A stretch of DNA of 64,000 nt, taken from Lophium mytilinum. Lineage: Eukaryota; Ascomycota; Dothideomycetes; Mytilinidiales; Mytilinidiaceae. Below are positions 1-12,118 of the stretch, one piece after another. The notes under the pieces are model-generated. The model made no database searches. It was given only the letters and a program-made list of their open reading frames with translations, and was not told where the DNA came from. Positions within the stretch are counted from its first letter, which is position 1, and every line of letters starts with the position of its first letter. The stretch covers positions 2,758,215 to 2,822,214 of the forward strand of contig MU004181.1 of assembly GCA_010093605.1 (NCBI GenBank). The letters run 5' to 3'. The position numbers and the translations under genes were made by a program.

Positions 1-2
1 AT

Positions 3-1223
3 CGAGGACTCGACAACTGGATGATAAAGATTGATCACAAGACTCAAGAGGCAACAATCGTTGCAGAACCACCCAAGCTAAATGGCCAAACCGATGGTGG
101 AGATGAACTGAATGACTACACCAAGCAGTCTCTGACAGATTCCGACCCATACAAACGCCAAGAGCCAATGACTGCCACCAGCCGATCTGTGACGCCAATG
201 GGGAATGCTCCGGTTCCTACCGTAACTATAGGAGCAATTGACAATAGCTTGTCATGGCCCTGGAAACACCCAGATGCTGTATGCTTTTATCACCATTATT
301 GTCTTCAACTTACTGACCTCTTTTAGTGGCGGAGCTACCCTTTTGGCTGGCTGTTTCTTCCCGTGAGCCTCATAGGACAACCGTTCTCAGAAGCAACACG
401 GAAACACTTCCTCCCACTGCTCACATCGAAGGAGTGGTGGAGTGACACCCAACTGGCACTACGCCGCTGTTTCACGCAAGATTCGGACTTCAAAGAACGG
501 ATGTACGTAAAGCAGATTGCTGTCATGAAGGGCCAAGCCTGGAACGTCGTCGAGACCTTAAAGACGGCGGATCACGGACCGTTGGAGCTAACGCGAAGAG
601 CTCGTGTGTGTGTCTGGGATGATCTGGTCGATGTGCCCATTGCGGTACCGCTCCGAGAACCTTCTGCAGAGATGCGGCGGCGTCAGCATCCCGATTATCA
701 TAGACCCAGCGCCGATCATGAAGAGATGGACATTAGTGCAGCACTCTCGACTCCACCACAGCAACCGCAGCCTGATCTTCTGATGGCGTCGCCGCCCTTG
801 GATTCAGCGAATGGCAACCCGTTCAACATCTCGCGAGAGTCGAGTTCGGTAGACGTTCGAGCAAGTGAGGATAGCTTACGAGGTGCATTATCACCAGCCA
901 CGGTACATGCTGCTTCCTGGCACACACCAGCGGCGGACACGTTACCAGCGTCCATGGGAAGCAACAGACCTAATCATAATGTTCGCAAGAGCTATGACGA
1001 ATCTCGCACCTGGCGCCGGCATCGAGAGCGACCAGAGGTCAGGCAGAGACGACTCTCCTTGTCCACCAGGCATAGCAAAAACCCTACTCTTATTGGCGAC
1101 GATGATTTGGAGGGCGATCTTGGGTACGCGGCGAACGAGGACATGGAGGGAAACCGGAAGTGTGTCATTGTAGAGCGGCTGGAGATGGTCAAGAGTAAGA
1201 ATCCAGTTTTCACGTGGTGCTAA
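3..1223 (+). CDS. Unrecognised protein, 3' end only (partial at window start)
   Basis: The frame is open from base 3, so the gene starts to the left of the window. One 48-bp intron (279-326, GTATGC...TTTTAG) lies between codons, and the reading frame continues from 327 to the stop at 1221-1223. The visible part is about 390 residues. The first 90 are polar and low in complexity. Residues encoded around 327-640 look like a folded domain (WRSYPFGWLFLPVS, then VCVWDDLVDVPIAVPLRE). The rest is Ser/Pro/Arg rich, consistent with a disordered tail. I recognise no family. The intron could also be read through, because its length is a multiple of three. It is included because the domain-like part continues smoothly across the join. 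Confidence 0.55.
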
Positions 1224-1884
1224 ATAGACCAATGAAGCCCAATTGTGAGCTTCTTGTTTGGCTTCTTGTTTGACTGAGTTTGGCGGCATGGCATATATGT
1301 GGGCATCTAGGAGGCGTTGTGCGGCTGCTCAGCGATTTACACGGGCCTGTAAAATAGAATCATCGCAGCGTTCGCGGCCAACGATGTAAGAAAACTTTGT
1401 ATAGAAGCATCAATACATGAAGGCCTCGCAGCTAGCAACACTTCGTGTCGGGAATGATAGCTCCTTGACTCACTGCCGCGCGATATCAGAGTCGACCTCA
1501 GGTGACATGGATGACGATCGCAAGCCACGTGCCAAGACCGCCCTACGCCACCCGGCGGCAAGCGGACAGCCCTACAGAAACTCCAGATAGACCTCACCTC
1601 GAGGACCACCCCCGCCACTTTACTCGAACACTAGCTATTTAATCAAGAAAGGTCTTGAAACAGCTGCCAGTCCTTCGAGTTCAGCAACCTTATATATATC
1701 CGTACCCTGCCTTCGCACCCAACCTTTCGAAACCTAGGCGCGACCTGGTAGATAAAACTCGGCACGTTGCTTCAGCAACCTTAATTGATGCCTTCACAAC
1801 CACGGTGGTCAGCAGTAACAGCACCCTCACTGCCGTAACTGTCGCTCTTTAGCTTCAGGGGTTTCTCACCGGACGAGACTTCGC
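1224..1884. other. Intergenic, no gene seen
   Basis: This should hold the 3' UTR of the left gene and the promoter/5' UTR of the SNF2 gene. A short direct repeat (GCTTCTTGTTTG twice) lies near 1248-1272. The last 250 bases are pyrimidine-rich, as fungal 5' leaders often are. No coding evidence. Confidence 0.5.
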
Positions 1885-4800
1885 ATGATGGATCCACCGC
1901 CCTCCGCCGCGCAGCTTCTCAATCCGAAGGCCTTCAAGAAGGCAACCGGTACTGCCCATTCTCTTTCACCTTCTCCGTCTCCTACCTCCTCTCTTTCCTT
2001 GGACCACTCCCCTTCCGCTTTCCAGCACTCTTCATCACAGTCAGAAATGGACGCCGCCTCGCAAGATCCAATGCAGGTCGACTCGCAAGATGACTCAACG
2101 CCTCGACCATATATTTTCTCTCGAAACACCATCTCCCCGCTGTCTCAGGAAGTACTTGGTGAACTAACATCACATAATGAAGCCCAGACCCAGCGGTCAA
2201 ACAGCGCAAATGGAGTCGCTGCGTCACAGGCCTACAGTCCGCAGATGCTGCTCAACCCAAGAGACACCCAGAGGCTGCCTGTGAGAGAGCAGGCCCAAAA
2301 CTACAGAGACTCACCTGCAAACGGTATGACTTCTTTCATTGAGCGCATGCACAATGTCGAAGATCGCTCCGCACACCCGTCAAAACGCGTGAAGCGAGAG
2401 CACGACGAGCGAAAGACGTCTCACTCAGCCGGACACGGCTCCGGGGGCGTGCTCGACTTGCAGGGAAGCCGAACGCCAGAAGATATGCCGCCACAGGCTC
2501 GAGGGCCCCCTGCCGTTGTAGACTTGACCCTTGGTATGTTGCCTGCTTTCCTATGGCTTCTCCTAGAGTTTAGTTCGCATAGCTAACAACCTTTCAGACG
2601 ATGACGAAGATGACGAGGTTGTTTTCGTCAAAGATCTGGGTGATGAGATTGTCTGTGTTGGCAAAATCAAGCTTGCATATGTCCAAGCATCGCAAGTCCC
2701 TAAGCAAAAGGTCGGAGGTTACGCAGGTTCTTCGACTTGGCAGCCGCGCCTGAAAATATCCCTCCGACGGCGAGCCGGCCAGAACAATACTGCTATTGGA
2801 GCGATAGACCCAACTGGTACGCAGTATGGCTGGATCGATAGGAAGACTGCCGCTGGACTTGCACCCCTGATGGACAGTGAACCGACAAGCAAGCTGAAGT
2901 GGATCGCCGTAACCGAAGCTGTCAAGCGCAAAGAACCGCCTGGTGCAATTATCTCTGGACTTCTGCCAATAATTATCCAACTCTACTGTCCAAGGAAGAA
3001 TGCAAGTCATGTGGGCAGATTCCTTAGGGGCCACAACATCCTTCTCGACGCCCCGAGTCACGAACCCCACAAATTCCCCTATGTCAATCCTCAGCAAATG
3101 AAGGTTCCCCTGGTCAGCAACTCGATCGCTTATCAGCCTTCTGGCGCGAGTCAAACTTCACAGCAACCCAACAGCTACATCAACCGTAGCGTCGAGGAAG
3201 TGCGAAACGACGTACAAACAATGTTCAACAGCATTACTAAGACAGAAGATATACCTCTCAAAGAACAAGACCCAGCGGTCCTTACTCCTCTGCTGGGTCA
3301 TCAGAAACAGGCTCTCTACTTCATGAGCGAGAGGGAACGTGCTTACAGCGGAGACGACGAGGAGGACCAAAAAGACGCGATGTATCAGCTGAAATACCGG
3401 GACAATGGTCGCAAATATTACCTGAATGTTATCACCGGACAAGAGACCCAGTCCAAGCCCGATCCCGTTCTAGGTGGCATACTCGCCGATGAGATGGGCC
3501 TAGGCAAGACTCTGAGCATTCTCTCCCTCATAGCGCAGTCCGAAAGTCGTCAAGAGGCCAATCAATTCGCTAGGCAAGCCATTGACAGGCAGAACGAGCA
3601 ACAGACCCTGGTCAGGAATTGCAAAGCAACCTTGCTCGTGTGCCCAGTCAGCACGATTGCCAACTGGGAGGACCAGATTAATACCCACGTCGCCAAGAAA
3701 ATCCTCCGGACATACATCTACCATGGATCTGGCAGAACTCAGGACATCGATGACCTCGCCAAGTACGATCTAGTGCTCACAACCTATAGTACGATTGCTG
3801 CGGAGTATATGCGCGGAAAGGCTCTCGAAAAAATAAACTGGTTCCGCATTGTCCTTGATGAAGCACACAGCATTCGTACTCAAACTACTCGGCAGTCTAT
3901 CGCAATCTGTGGACTTTCAGCTGCGCGTCGGTGGGCAGTAACCGGCACGCCGGTGCAGAATCGACTCGATGATTTGGGTGCTTTGCTTAAATTTCTTCGC
4001 ATCAAGCCGTTCGATCACAAACATGGCTTCACTCAATGGATCTTGAATCCTTTCAAGAATGCAGACCCAGATGTGCTACCGAAGCTCCGTCTCCTAGTCG
4101 ATAATATCACGATCCGTCGCCTTAAGGAAGGACTCGTGGATTTACCCCCTCGTCACGATCATATCGTCAAGCTGCAGTTTTCGCCAGACGAGCGGACTTT
4201 GCACGACTGGTTCGAAAAGGACTCTGCTCGCCAAGTGAACGCGGTTACGACTATGCGCGCCGAACAGAAAGGTCTAGGAGGTTCCGCATATGCTCGCATC
4301 CTTCTTGCAATTCTCAACCTCCGTCTGATCTGTGCGCATGGACAAGAGCTATTGAGCGACGAAGCTATGAAATCATTGGAAGGGATTAGCTACGAAAACT
4401 CCATCGATCTAGGAGAAGACGACGAGGAAGTAGAAAAGCCCTCGCTCTCTGCTAAACAGGCCTACGATTTCATGCATCTGTTACAAGAAAGCGACAGCGT
4501 CAATTGCCAGATCTGCGATTGCAAGCTGAATGAACCGGATGAAGAGGATAGGAACGGCAATGCGAAGAACACGCTTGGCTTTATGAATCCTTGCTACCAC
4601 GTCATCTGTACTAGCTGTGTCGGCGCGTTCCGCCAGAAGCTCGAGTCGATCGCTACACCAGATGGCTTCTGCCATTGTCCCTTGTGCGAGCAACATGTTC
4701 GCATAGGGCTGTTCGAACTGAAGCAGAAGGATTGGGACACTCACGAGGAAGCACTAGAACGTGTGAAGGAGAATCCTAGGCTGGCGAAGAAGATGGGCAG

Positions 4801-5415
4801 ATACATTGGACCACACACGAAAACCAAAGCGCTACTAGAGGAGCTAAAGAAGGACCAAGAGTGGAGCGAGGCTCACCCCAACGAGCCGCCTCTCAAGAGG
4901 TAATTTATTTTGACTTATTCATGTTCCAGCTACCCTTGTACTAACTTCTTAACAGTGTCATCTTCTCCTCCTGGACCACTCATCTAGACCTGATCCAAAT
5001 CGCCCTCGAAAACCACGGCTTCCACTACACCCGCCTCGACGGCCGCATGAACCGCCCAGCTCGCGGCGTCGCACTTAAAACCTTCGCCACCGACCCCGAA
5101 GTCCCCATCATGCTCGTCTCCATCGCCGCGGGTGGGCTCGGTCTGAACCTTACCACCGCCAACAAAGTCTACGTGATGGAGCCACAGTTCAACCCGGCCG
5201 CCGAGGCGCAGGCCGTCGATCGCGTCCACCGGCTCGGCCAGAAGCGCGAGGTCTTCATCACGCGCTACATCATGGACAACTCATTCGAGGAGAAGATGCT
5301 GGAGCTGCAGCGCAAGAAGCGGGATCTAGCGGATCTGAGCATGGGCAGAGAGAAAATCACAAAAGCGGAGGCCGCGCGGAGGAGGCTGGAGGACTTGCGG
5401 AGCTTGTTCCGCTGA
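1885..5415 (+). CDS. SNF2-family ATPase with embedded RING finger (Rad5/HLTF-like)
   Basis: Three exons (1885-2533, 2598-4899, 4956-5415; introns of 64 and 56 bp) give 1136 residues. A disordered Ser/Pro-rich N-terminus ends in an acidic DDDEDDE patch. Residues about 220-370 resemble a HIRAN-like module (YGWIDRKTAAGLAPLMD). The SNF2 ATPase core follows, with Walker A DEMGLGKT near residue 514 and the DEAH box near 637. A C3HC4 RING finger (CQIC ... CYHVICTSC ... CPLC, about 853-912) is inserted before the C-terminal helicase lobe (residues 984 on, with AAGGLGLNL and DRVHRLGQKR). RING insertion between the two lobes is typical of the Rad5/HLTF/Rad16/Uls1 group, which combine DNA translocation with ubiquitin (or SUMO-targeted) ligase activity in post-replication repair and chromatin. 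Which member this is cannot be settled by eye. The start is the first of two adjacent ATGs. Confidence 0.9.
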
Positions 5416-6681
5416 TTGAGGAATGCGAGCATGCTAGCTTCACGGCCCTTTTCATTACGACAACGGAGCATGGGTATAGAGGCGCCGCTGGTAAGCAGCC
5501 CAGGGAGGTGCTATTGCTATGGCGACGAGGGTAAGGCGTCTTAGACGGGCTTTTCTTCTCTTCTAATTTTTTCTTTCGGGTTGCATGCCTCTATTGCTTT
5601 GCAGGCCCCGCATTATGGCTGCGGGCGCTGCGGGTTTTGGGGGGTTATTCTTTTGGTTTGGGGTTTTCTTTCGATGGTTTTCTGAGGGCTCGGCATCTGC
5701 ATCTGCATTTCGGTATTCTTATGGCTAGCTTTTATGGGCCAGCATCTTTCGGAGTCACTACGGGCGATAATTGGTGAACAGATACCCCGAGATGAGATGA
5801 TGAGGTAGTTCCTAATAGTCAATGGCATGCCCCTTTCAGGTTAAGACGCGTGGACGAAACGTCTTTGGTCGGTGAAGAAGATACTCGATAAGGTGCCTTC
5901 GTTGCACGATCACAGCAGAAGCACTGTTACAGATGACAAGGTTTCCACACACTTCAACTCATAATCTTTCAACCTCTTCATCCATTCCCACTACCTAAAC
6001 GCATCCATAAAGGACACTTTTTTTCGACCTCGGTGCGTGCACAGCCCCGCACCTCCTCCTTCCCTCAATCCGGATGGAAAACTTCCAGTCTATCCATACA
6101 ATCCTCCACCCATCAAAAAAACTCATCATGGCGGCCATTCCCAGGCCCCAAGCTAAGCCAACCCGTACCACTCTTTGGTTTGGTATCGCAAGAATCACCA
6201 TTTTCCGCCGTTCATTCAATCCAGAGCTTAGAAACAAGGATAAAAGGGACTCCATCGCACTCCGATCCAGCCTAGGAAAACACAAAAAAAAGTTGATTAG
6301 GTAAAGTCGTAGGGTTGGAAGAGATTCAGACATTAAAGCTCAGGAAGAGCAAGGTGGGTGGGAGAGCTTTTTTGGGCGCGGCTGACGCTGAGGAGGGTGT
6401 CTATGTGGGTAGGTAGGTGCACCGTTCGTGTTGGCCTGGGAAACGAAAAATAGTGATCAAGGGGGTTCAGTCGAAATGGAGCATCGCGGCTCCCAAGCAC
6501 CGGCCGTGGGCGGTGGGTTGAAATAGAGAAAGGGAAAGGCCTATAGCATGGGTGTCCGAGAAGCGGGAAAAAGGCAGGTAGGAAACATCCAGTTCCAGCA
6601 GTGTCGTGAAATGTTATCGTTAAGAAAAGAGAAAGGGGCGTGTGAAAGATTAGGGCAGAGTGGCCCCGTCAGCACGACCAC
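5416..6681. other. Intergenic, no gene seen
   Basis: This separates two convergent genes, so it should contain two 3' UTRs. It has several T- and A-rich runs but no frame with convincing coding character. Confidence 0.5.
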
Positions 6682-8395
6682 CTACTCGGCCGTCGAGCTG
6701 AAAGGCGTGCTCGCGCGACTTTCGTCTATAATGTCGTTGAGTCGTATCTTCTTGTGTCGAGGCCCCTCGGTCTCTAGGTCGTCTAGCTTCCGCTTGAGCT
6801 CGGCTTCTCGTTGTCGCGTGTCCTCGAGCTCCGCCCGGAGATGCGCCTCGGTGTCCCGCGCTAGGTTCTCGTTGTCGCGCGCGTTTTGTTCGCTCTGTTC
6901 GAGCTCGTTGACGCGTCCTCGAAAGAGGCCGTTGATCACCTCGAGCTCGCTGACACGTGTCTTGAGCGACGTATTTTGTGCAGCGAGGGCTTCGTAGGAA
7001 AGAGGCGGTTCGAGATGCGAGCCGTTTACGGAAGAGGTGGACCCCGGAGAGGGCTGGCGGATATGGAAGGATGGCAGCGACGGAGAGTGGTAGACATCGC
7101 CGTGGATGACACCATCAAACATGTGCTGGGGGGCAATGTTGGACGGGTGCTGTAGGCCCGGGGTGCCTGTGCGCGAGATGGGCGAATTGGAGCGCTCCGA
7201 AGTGCCCGACGAGATCTTTTGCGACTGCCGTCGATGTTGGGTCAGGGCGGAGAGCGGGTCGGCGTCGGGGTGGGCAGCTGGGAGGCCATTGGCGTCGGTC
7301 GATTTGTTCTTTCGGGGGCCTTGGCCGGCCGTCTTGACGCGGTTGCGACTCTTAATAACATCGGTCTTGAGGCTGATGGGTCGAGGGCGGCCGTGAAGCT
7401 TCAGGAAGAGACCACAGGCGTTGCATAGAACAGAGCCCGTTTCGTCGCGGCGCCAGAGCGGGGTGGTGCTCGTGGTGCAGTTCTGGCAGACAGGCTGACG
7501 GCAGTGTTAGTGGGTGGTATAAATGCTGTGAAGGGCCCCAAACAGCATCAAACGAAGGTCAAAGACGGCTTTCGTGCTGTTGATCCGGGGTTGAGATGAG
7601 GGAGGGTTATCGCGATCCGATAAGGACATGCGTGAAGATTTCTTGCGATCATCGGCCCGTGTGCGACTCACGAAAACACGAAAACTCTTGCACTTACCGG
7701 TGAGTTGGCCTGGCCGCCCGAGGTGGCTGGAGCTGAGGTTGCGTAGGTCATGCTGTGTCCATTGAAGGGCCTGCGAGAAGGAGGAAGTTAGACACAATTT
7801 GCGAAAAAGATAACGCACTTGCGCAGCCATGCAGCCCGCCCGCGGTAGGGCTAGGGGCGACCACAACCACCCCAGCTGCACTGCACTAATAAATAAAAAG
7901 ATGCCGCGCGCCGAATCAACAAATCAACAAATCAACACGCCCGAATTGCTCGCAAACGCACCTGTGGGGGGGAGTATTGCTGTCCGCATTGCCAACATTG
8001 CCCGCCGCCGGGCTCGACGACGCGATGGACGCCAGGGCGGACAGGCCGGGCAGCTGCAGCGACGAGTTGCTGCCCTGCCGCTGGAGAGTGTATTGCTGGC
8101 CCGAGGCCTGTGTCGACGTCGACGACGGGCGCGAGATGTCGTGGCCGATGGACGGCAGCGAGGGCCTCTCGTCGAGTGTCTGCGCCGTTGTGAAGGCGGG
8201 CAGGTCGAGACCTGGCGAGTGGCGGAACGTGTCGAGGGCCGCCGGCCGTGGGAGCAGAGCGGACGCCGTGATCGAGGGAGGGCGAGGACGCTGCGGACGC
8301 GTGCCTCGAGGTATTAGGAGAGTTGGATGCTCGCTGGAGCTGCGGCCGCGAGCTCGAAGAGCGGGAACGGTGGGCGATGTGGGCGTCGACGCGAA
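6682..8395 (-). CDS. areB: AreB/NreB/ASD-4-type GATA transcription factor with leucine zipper
   Basis: Reading on the minus strand, I join 8395-7962, 7770-7698 and 7494-6682 (introns of 191 and 203 bp). This gives up to 439 residues. The first exon carries a run typical of the family ([20 protein letters not shown]). The middle exon reads [20 protein letters not shown]. The last exon holds a class IV GATA finger, C-x2-C-x17-C-x2-C, followed by the basic tail [20 protein letters not shown]. Near the C-terminus a long coiled coil starts at [20 protein letters not shown]. AreB-type factors are nitrogen-repression regulators that compete with or modify AreA at GATA sites, and the zipper allows dimerisation. 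Oddity: the first exon frame is bounded upstream by a stop at 8396-8398 and has no ATG, so either a further 5' exon exists or initiation is non-AUG. The introns are longer than elsewhere in the window. Confidence 0.85.
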
Positions 8396-9641
8396 TTAAC
8401 GGGGCGTGTCCGTGGTACCTAGGTATTGCCAAAAGAGCGAGGGCGTGGTGAAGGAGTGACGGTGGGTGGTAAAGAGCGACAGGCAGCTAGGACGGCCGAT
8501 TATTGTGCAGAAGGCGGGCAAAAGAGCGTGCGGGAGCTGGAAAGCTGGACTGGAGCTGGAGGTTGCTGAACCGCCGGGCACGGTTTTGGAATTGGTACTT
8601 GGTCGGTGGCATAAGGGGGGATCCTGCAGCCATGCCAGGGATGAGCGGGCACTATTCACCGAGCTTAATCTGCCATGCCAAGTGGAGATGGCCCTCGATG
8701 CCCCCGATGCCCTCCAGATGGCCCCTCTCCGCCCGCTGCCTTTAGAGTCCGCTGGTTTTGCGTGGGTGTACCGCGCCGCCACCAGCCTCTCCCTTGATAT
8801 CTCCGGGGCTGCATCGGGCGAGCAAGACACATCGAAACCTGTGAACCACCTGAACGACTTGAGCCACCTGCCGCCGATGGATCAACGTCTGCCCGGCGCC
8901 ATGCAGGGCTGACGGGTGGCCCCCCGTTCTCACGAGCTGATCCCATTTGGTGCAGTGTATCTCCGGGGGCGTCTGCTAGTTCGGCGCCTCTATCGATCCC
9001 CAGCATTCAGGGGAAAACGGCTGCCAAGCCCTCTCACGTCACGTGCGGCACATCCCGACGCCCCCTCTTCTTCTGAAGTACAAAGGGCTGCTGCATGAAC
9101 CTTTGGGACGAGACTCTGTATACTGGCGGCGTTTGGGTTCGAATGATTTCAACAGGTGATGGCGTAGTGTTGTAGATATATCGGGACGAAAATGTCGGAG
9201 CTATTGCAAGGAACATTATGTTATAAGCTATCTACTATCCCAATCGGCCGCATTGAGCTCTAAACATATTGGCCTTGGGGATGCCCCTGTGCATGCCTCG
9301 TGATCGTCCGCATCTGTTGCTATCCAATTTGCGATCTCAAATTACAAACACTTCTGAACCTGAAGTGCCCCTGAAGGTGTTGTCAAGCTGTACATACCCA
9401 GCTTCTGTACTTTTTGATAGGCACGTCAAGAAGGCGCAGACAGTAAATTGGAGCAGGAATGAGTGAACCAATCTCCAATCACAGGACCTCTTGCCGCTGG
9501 AACTCCTTCCTGATCTGGTAAGCACATCTAATCCGTCACGTGATGCAAGGTACGTAACGGTATTTGGCTTCACGGTTCACGCCTTTCGTGACCACCAGCC
9601 CTGGCATGTCCATAATACGCTTGCAATCTAATGCTCATAGC
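8396..9641. other. areB upstream region / intergenic
   Basis: This is GC-rich near areB, with minus-strand pyrimidine tracts, and probably holds its promoter and leader. ATG candidates on the minus strand first appear near 8610-8635. A perfect GTCACGTGAT palindromic core lies at 9535-9544, close to the 3' end of SRP68. No independent gene is supported. Confidence 0.45.
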
Positions 9642-11733
9642 CTACCGCCCAAAGAAACCCCACCCTTTCTTCGCTGGCTTCTGCTCCGCTTCCCCTGCTT
9701 TCTCTACCCCCTCCATCGCCTCCGTCTTTGGCTCAGCCACCGGCGCCGCTCGCCCAGGATATTCAATGTAATTCCACGCAACGTCAAAGAACAGCGGCTT
9801 TACGGGTACTGGCTTAAGCCGCGGTGGCCAGGTGACGAGGTTCTTTACATCGACAGTGCCATAGGCGGGGTACTCGCCCAGTTTCTCCGCTAGGGGTGCG
9901 GCGTTGGTGAGTTGTGCTTTGGAGGCGGTTGCCGAATTTGCGGCTAGGTGAGAAAGAGCAACAAGACCGCGGTGGTGGGAGGTAAGATTCTGGAGATGGC
10001 GGGATAGGGTCGAGGTTTCGGAAGAAGTGGTGATGAGTTTGGGAGGCGAAGAGGGGGGAGGCGCTGTTGACTGCGGCGCGGAGATGGCTAGGGAAGAGAG
10101 CGAGAGAGCACGGTTGCAGAGAGAGAGGGCAAGGTCGGGGGCGGACAGAAGAGCGTGCGAGTGCGAGATGTTGAGACATTTCAGCGCTTGGAAGTAGGCT
10201 CGTTGGCCATCGAGCTCGGCGATGAATGCGGCGTCTCGGGCTGCTCCGGGCAAGTCCTTTACCGAGTCGATGCTCTGCAAGATCGCATCGTAAAGGGCGA
10301 CGCGCTCTCGTAGTCGCGCGAGCTTCCGGCCCGGGGGCTCTTCCCGCTCCGCCCACTCCTTTCCGTCTTTGCGCTCTCTCCGTGGCTTTTGCTGAGGCAA
10401 GGGAGAGAACGCCATCCCGTCGTCTGAACCTATCAGCACGCGGTTACGGCCGACACGCCAGCCGATCAGATCGTAGTTCAGGGCGAGACTAGTCACTCGG
10501 AGGTCTTGCATGCGTGAGTCACCTTCGTCGATGCCCTCCTTTTCTAATTCGTCGATGGCGCGTCGGGTTGCATCTACAGCGTCTTGGCTTGCAATGAGGA
10601 CATCGTCGTACGCAGCTGCCCTGTCCTTGGCTGGCGTGGAGGGGGTGCACGATGCTAGATAATCTGACAGCTTGATCGATGCTGTGTTCACAGATGCAAG
10701 GGCCTGGCCGATGGCTGCGTCAACAATATTCGCGGTGCGTCCGCGCCACGTGAGCGTGTTGGGGTGGCTAGAAGAATCCGATGACTTGGTCCCTGGATCA
10801 AATGTCAGACTTGAAACTGGGCTATGGGGCGCTACTTGTCTAACCTTCTACTGCCGGTTCCTCAGTAGCCAAAGCGTCCTTGTCTAGCTTCTCTACTGAT
10901 GAGAGCAATTCGGAATTCTCGCGCGGGAAGAACTTCTTCGAAACAGCTGAAACGCCCACAGTCCGAGGTATTCGGTGCTGATACGCTGCATATCGTATGC
11001 TGGGGTCTGTTATGCTGGAGAGGATATCCTTGAACACTTCTTTCTTCGTCGTTTTCAGTAAGGCACTATAGATAACCCGAGCCGCCGAGTAATCTGTAAG
11101 GCACTTGATCCACCTCTTGGGGGACGCGTCACTGCTTTTTATTCCTTCTGACTGCTTCTCGAATTCTTCTGACCCTGAAAGCGAGTACGCATAGGCCTGC
11201 GCCTCCAGCAGATCGATATCGCTTGCGCCGGCCGCCTTCTCCGATAGAAGCTCCACCAGCTGCTGCGCATATTTCGCAGCCTTGTTTAGCCGGGAGACTA
11301 TGTGCCGTCGGGTCGAGCCTGTGATGCCCTTGTCTGCGTTGTCTTCGGCGTGCGATGCCTTCATGGACATAGCGTGGGCCCACGCTCGCTCCGCCGTGAG
11401 TAATTGCAGGTGGAGAAACCTAGAGTCTAGTCAGGCGCGGGCACCTATAGATCTAAATTCAACATACTCATGATTACCCCCAATATCTCCAGACGTTACT
11501 GGCGCCTTCGGGGCATATTTTGCATTTTTGTGTGTTGCTCGTCCGAGTTTCCTGTTGCAGGTGAGCAGGCGGCGGGACAGCTGCGTGCGGTAGGTGCTGT
11601 AGTCGCCCAACAGGAGCGCGGCGTCTCGCTGCGACGTGACGAAGGTTGTTATGTCCATTGCGGCCTCAAGTTGCAATGCGGAGGTCATGAAGCGGGGGAG
11701 CATATGTTGAAGTGGGATGTCTAGACGGAACAT
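9642..11733 (-). CDS. SRP68: Signal recognition particle subunit SRP68
   Basis: Three exons on the minus strand (11733-11468, 11419-10845, 10792-9642; introns of 48 and 52 bp) give 663 residues, close to the usual SRP68 length. The N-terminal part (LLGDYSTYRTQLSRRLLTCN) matches the Arg-rich RNA-binding domain that contacts the S domain of SRP RNA. FLHLQLLTAERAWAHAMSMK and the following helices match the conserved region before the tetratricopeptide-like helices that bind SRP72. The protein ends in a basic/aromatic tail (KKGWGFFGR). It acts in the cytosolic particle that brings ribosomes with signal sequences to the ER. Start: the first ATG of an exon that splices cleanly. The gene shares a 385-bp divergent promoter with the CYA5-like gene. 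Confidence 0.93.
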
Positions 11734-12118
11734 TTTCGGCCGTGAATAGACTAGTTTAGCGTGCCAGGGTGCCTGTCCGTGGTCTGATATGCGAGCTCAG
11801 AAAGTCTTTGACCACTCCATCCCATCTAGCATACTCCTCCTCGCCACCACCCCCATACACTCCCTCCTCCTCTCTCTTAATCCATAATCGCTCTTTCCAC
11901 GCGTCTTCGGGGGTTTCCCCTCCATTTGTGCTTTCTATTCCCGCGCTCCTCGCCACATGCTGTCGTTGAAAGGAGGCATGAAGCACTGTAGGCTTGCTCT
12001 AGTACATCCAAGCTATCAATTGTCGCTGACACCTGCCGCCGTCCCTAGACCCTACCATTCCTCCTTCGACTCGATAGGCTAAGCAGCAGTACTATCTCAT
12101 TCCAGCGCCCCGGAGGTG
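11734..12118. promoter_or_regulatory. Divergent promoter between SRP68 and the CYA5-like gene
   Basis: The two start codons are 385 bp apart and face away from each other. The segment has pyrimidine tracts on the plus strand (around 11815-11880), as is common in fungal leaders. I could not assign a TATA box or a specific factor site. Confidence 0.45.

Noticed and set aside
7977-8399. 140-codon plus frame over the areB first exon
   Set aside because: The minus-strand frame splices to the GATA exons and matches AreB, so this one is a shadow.
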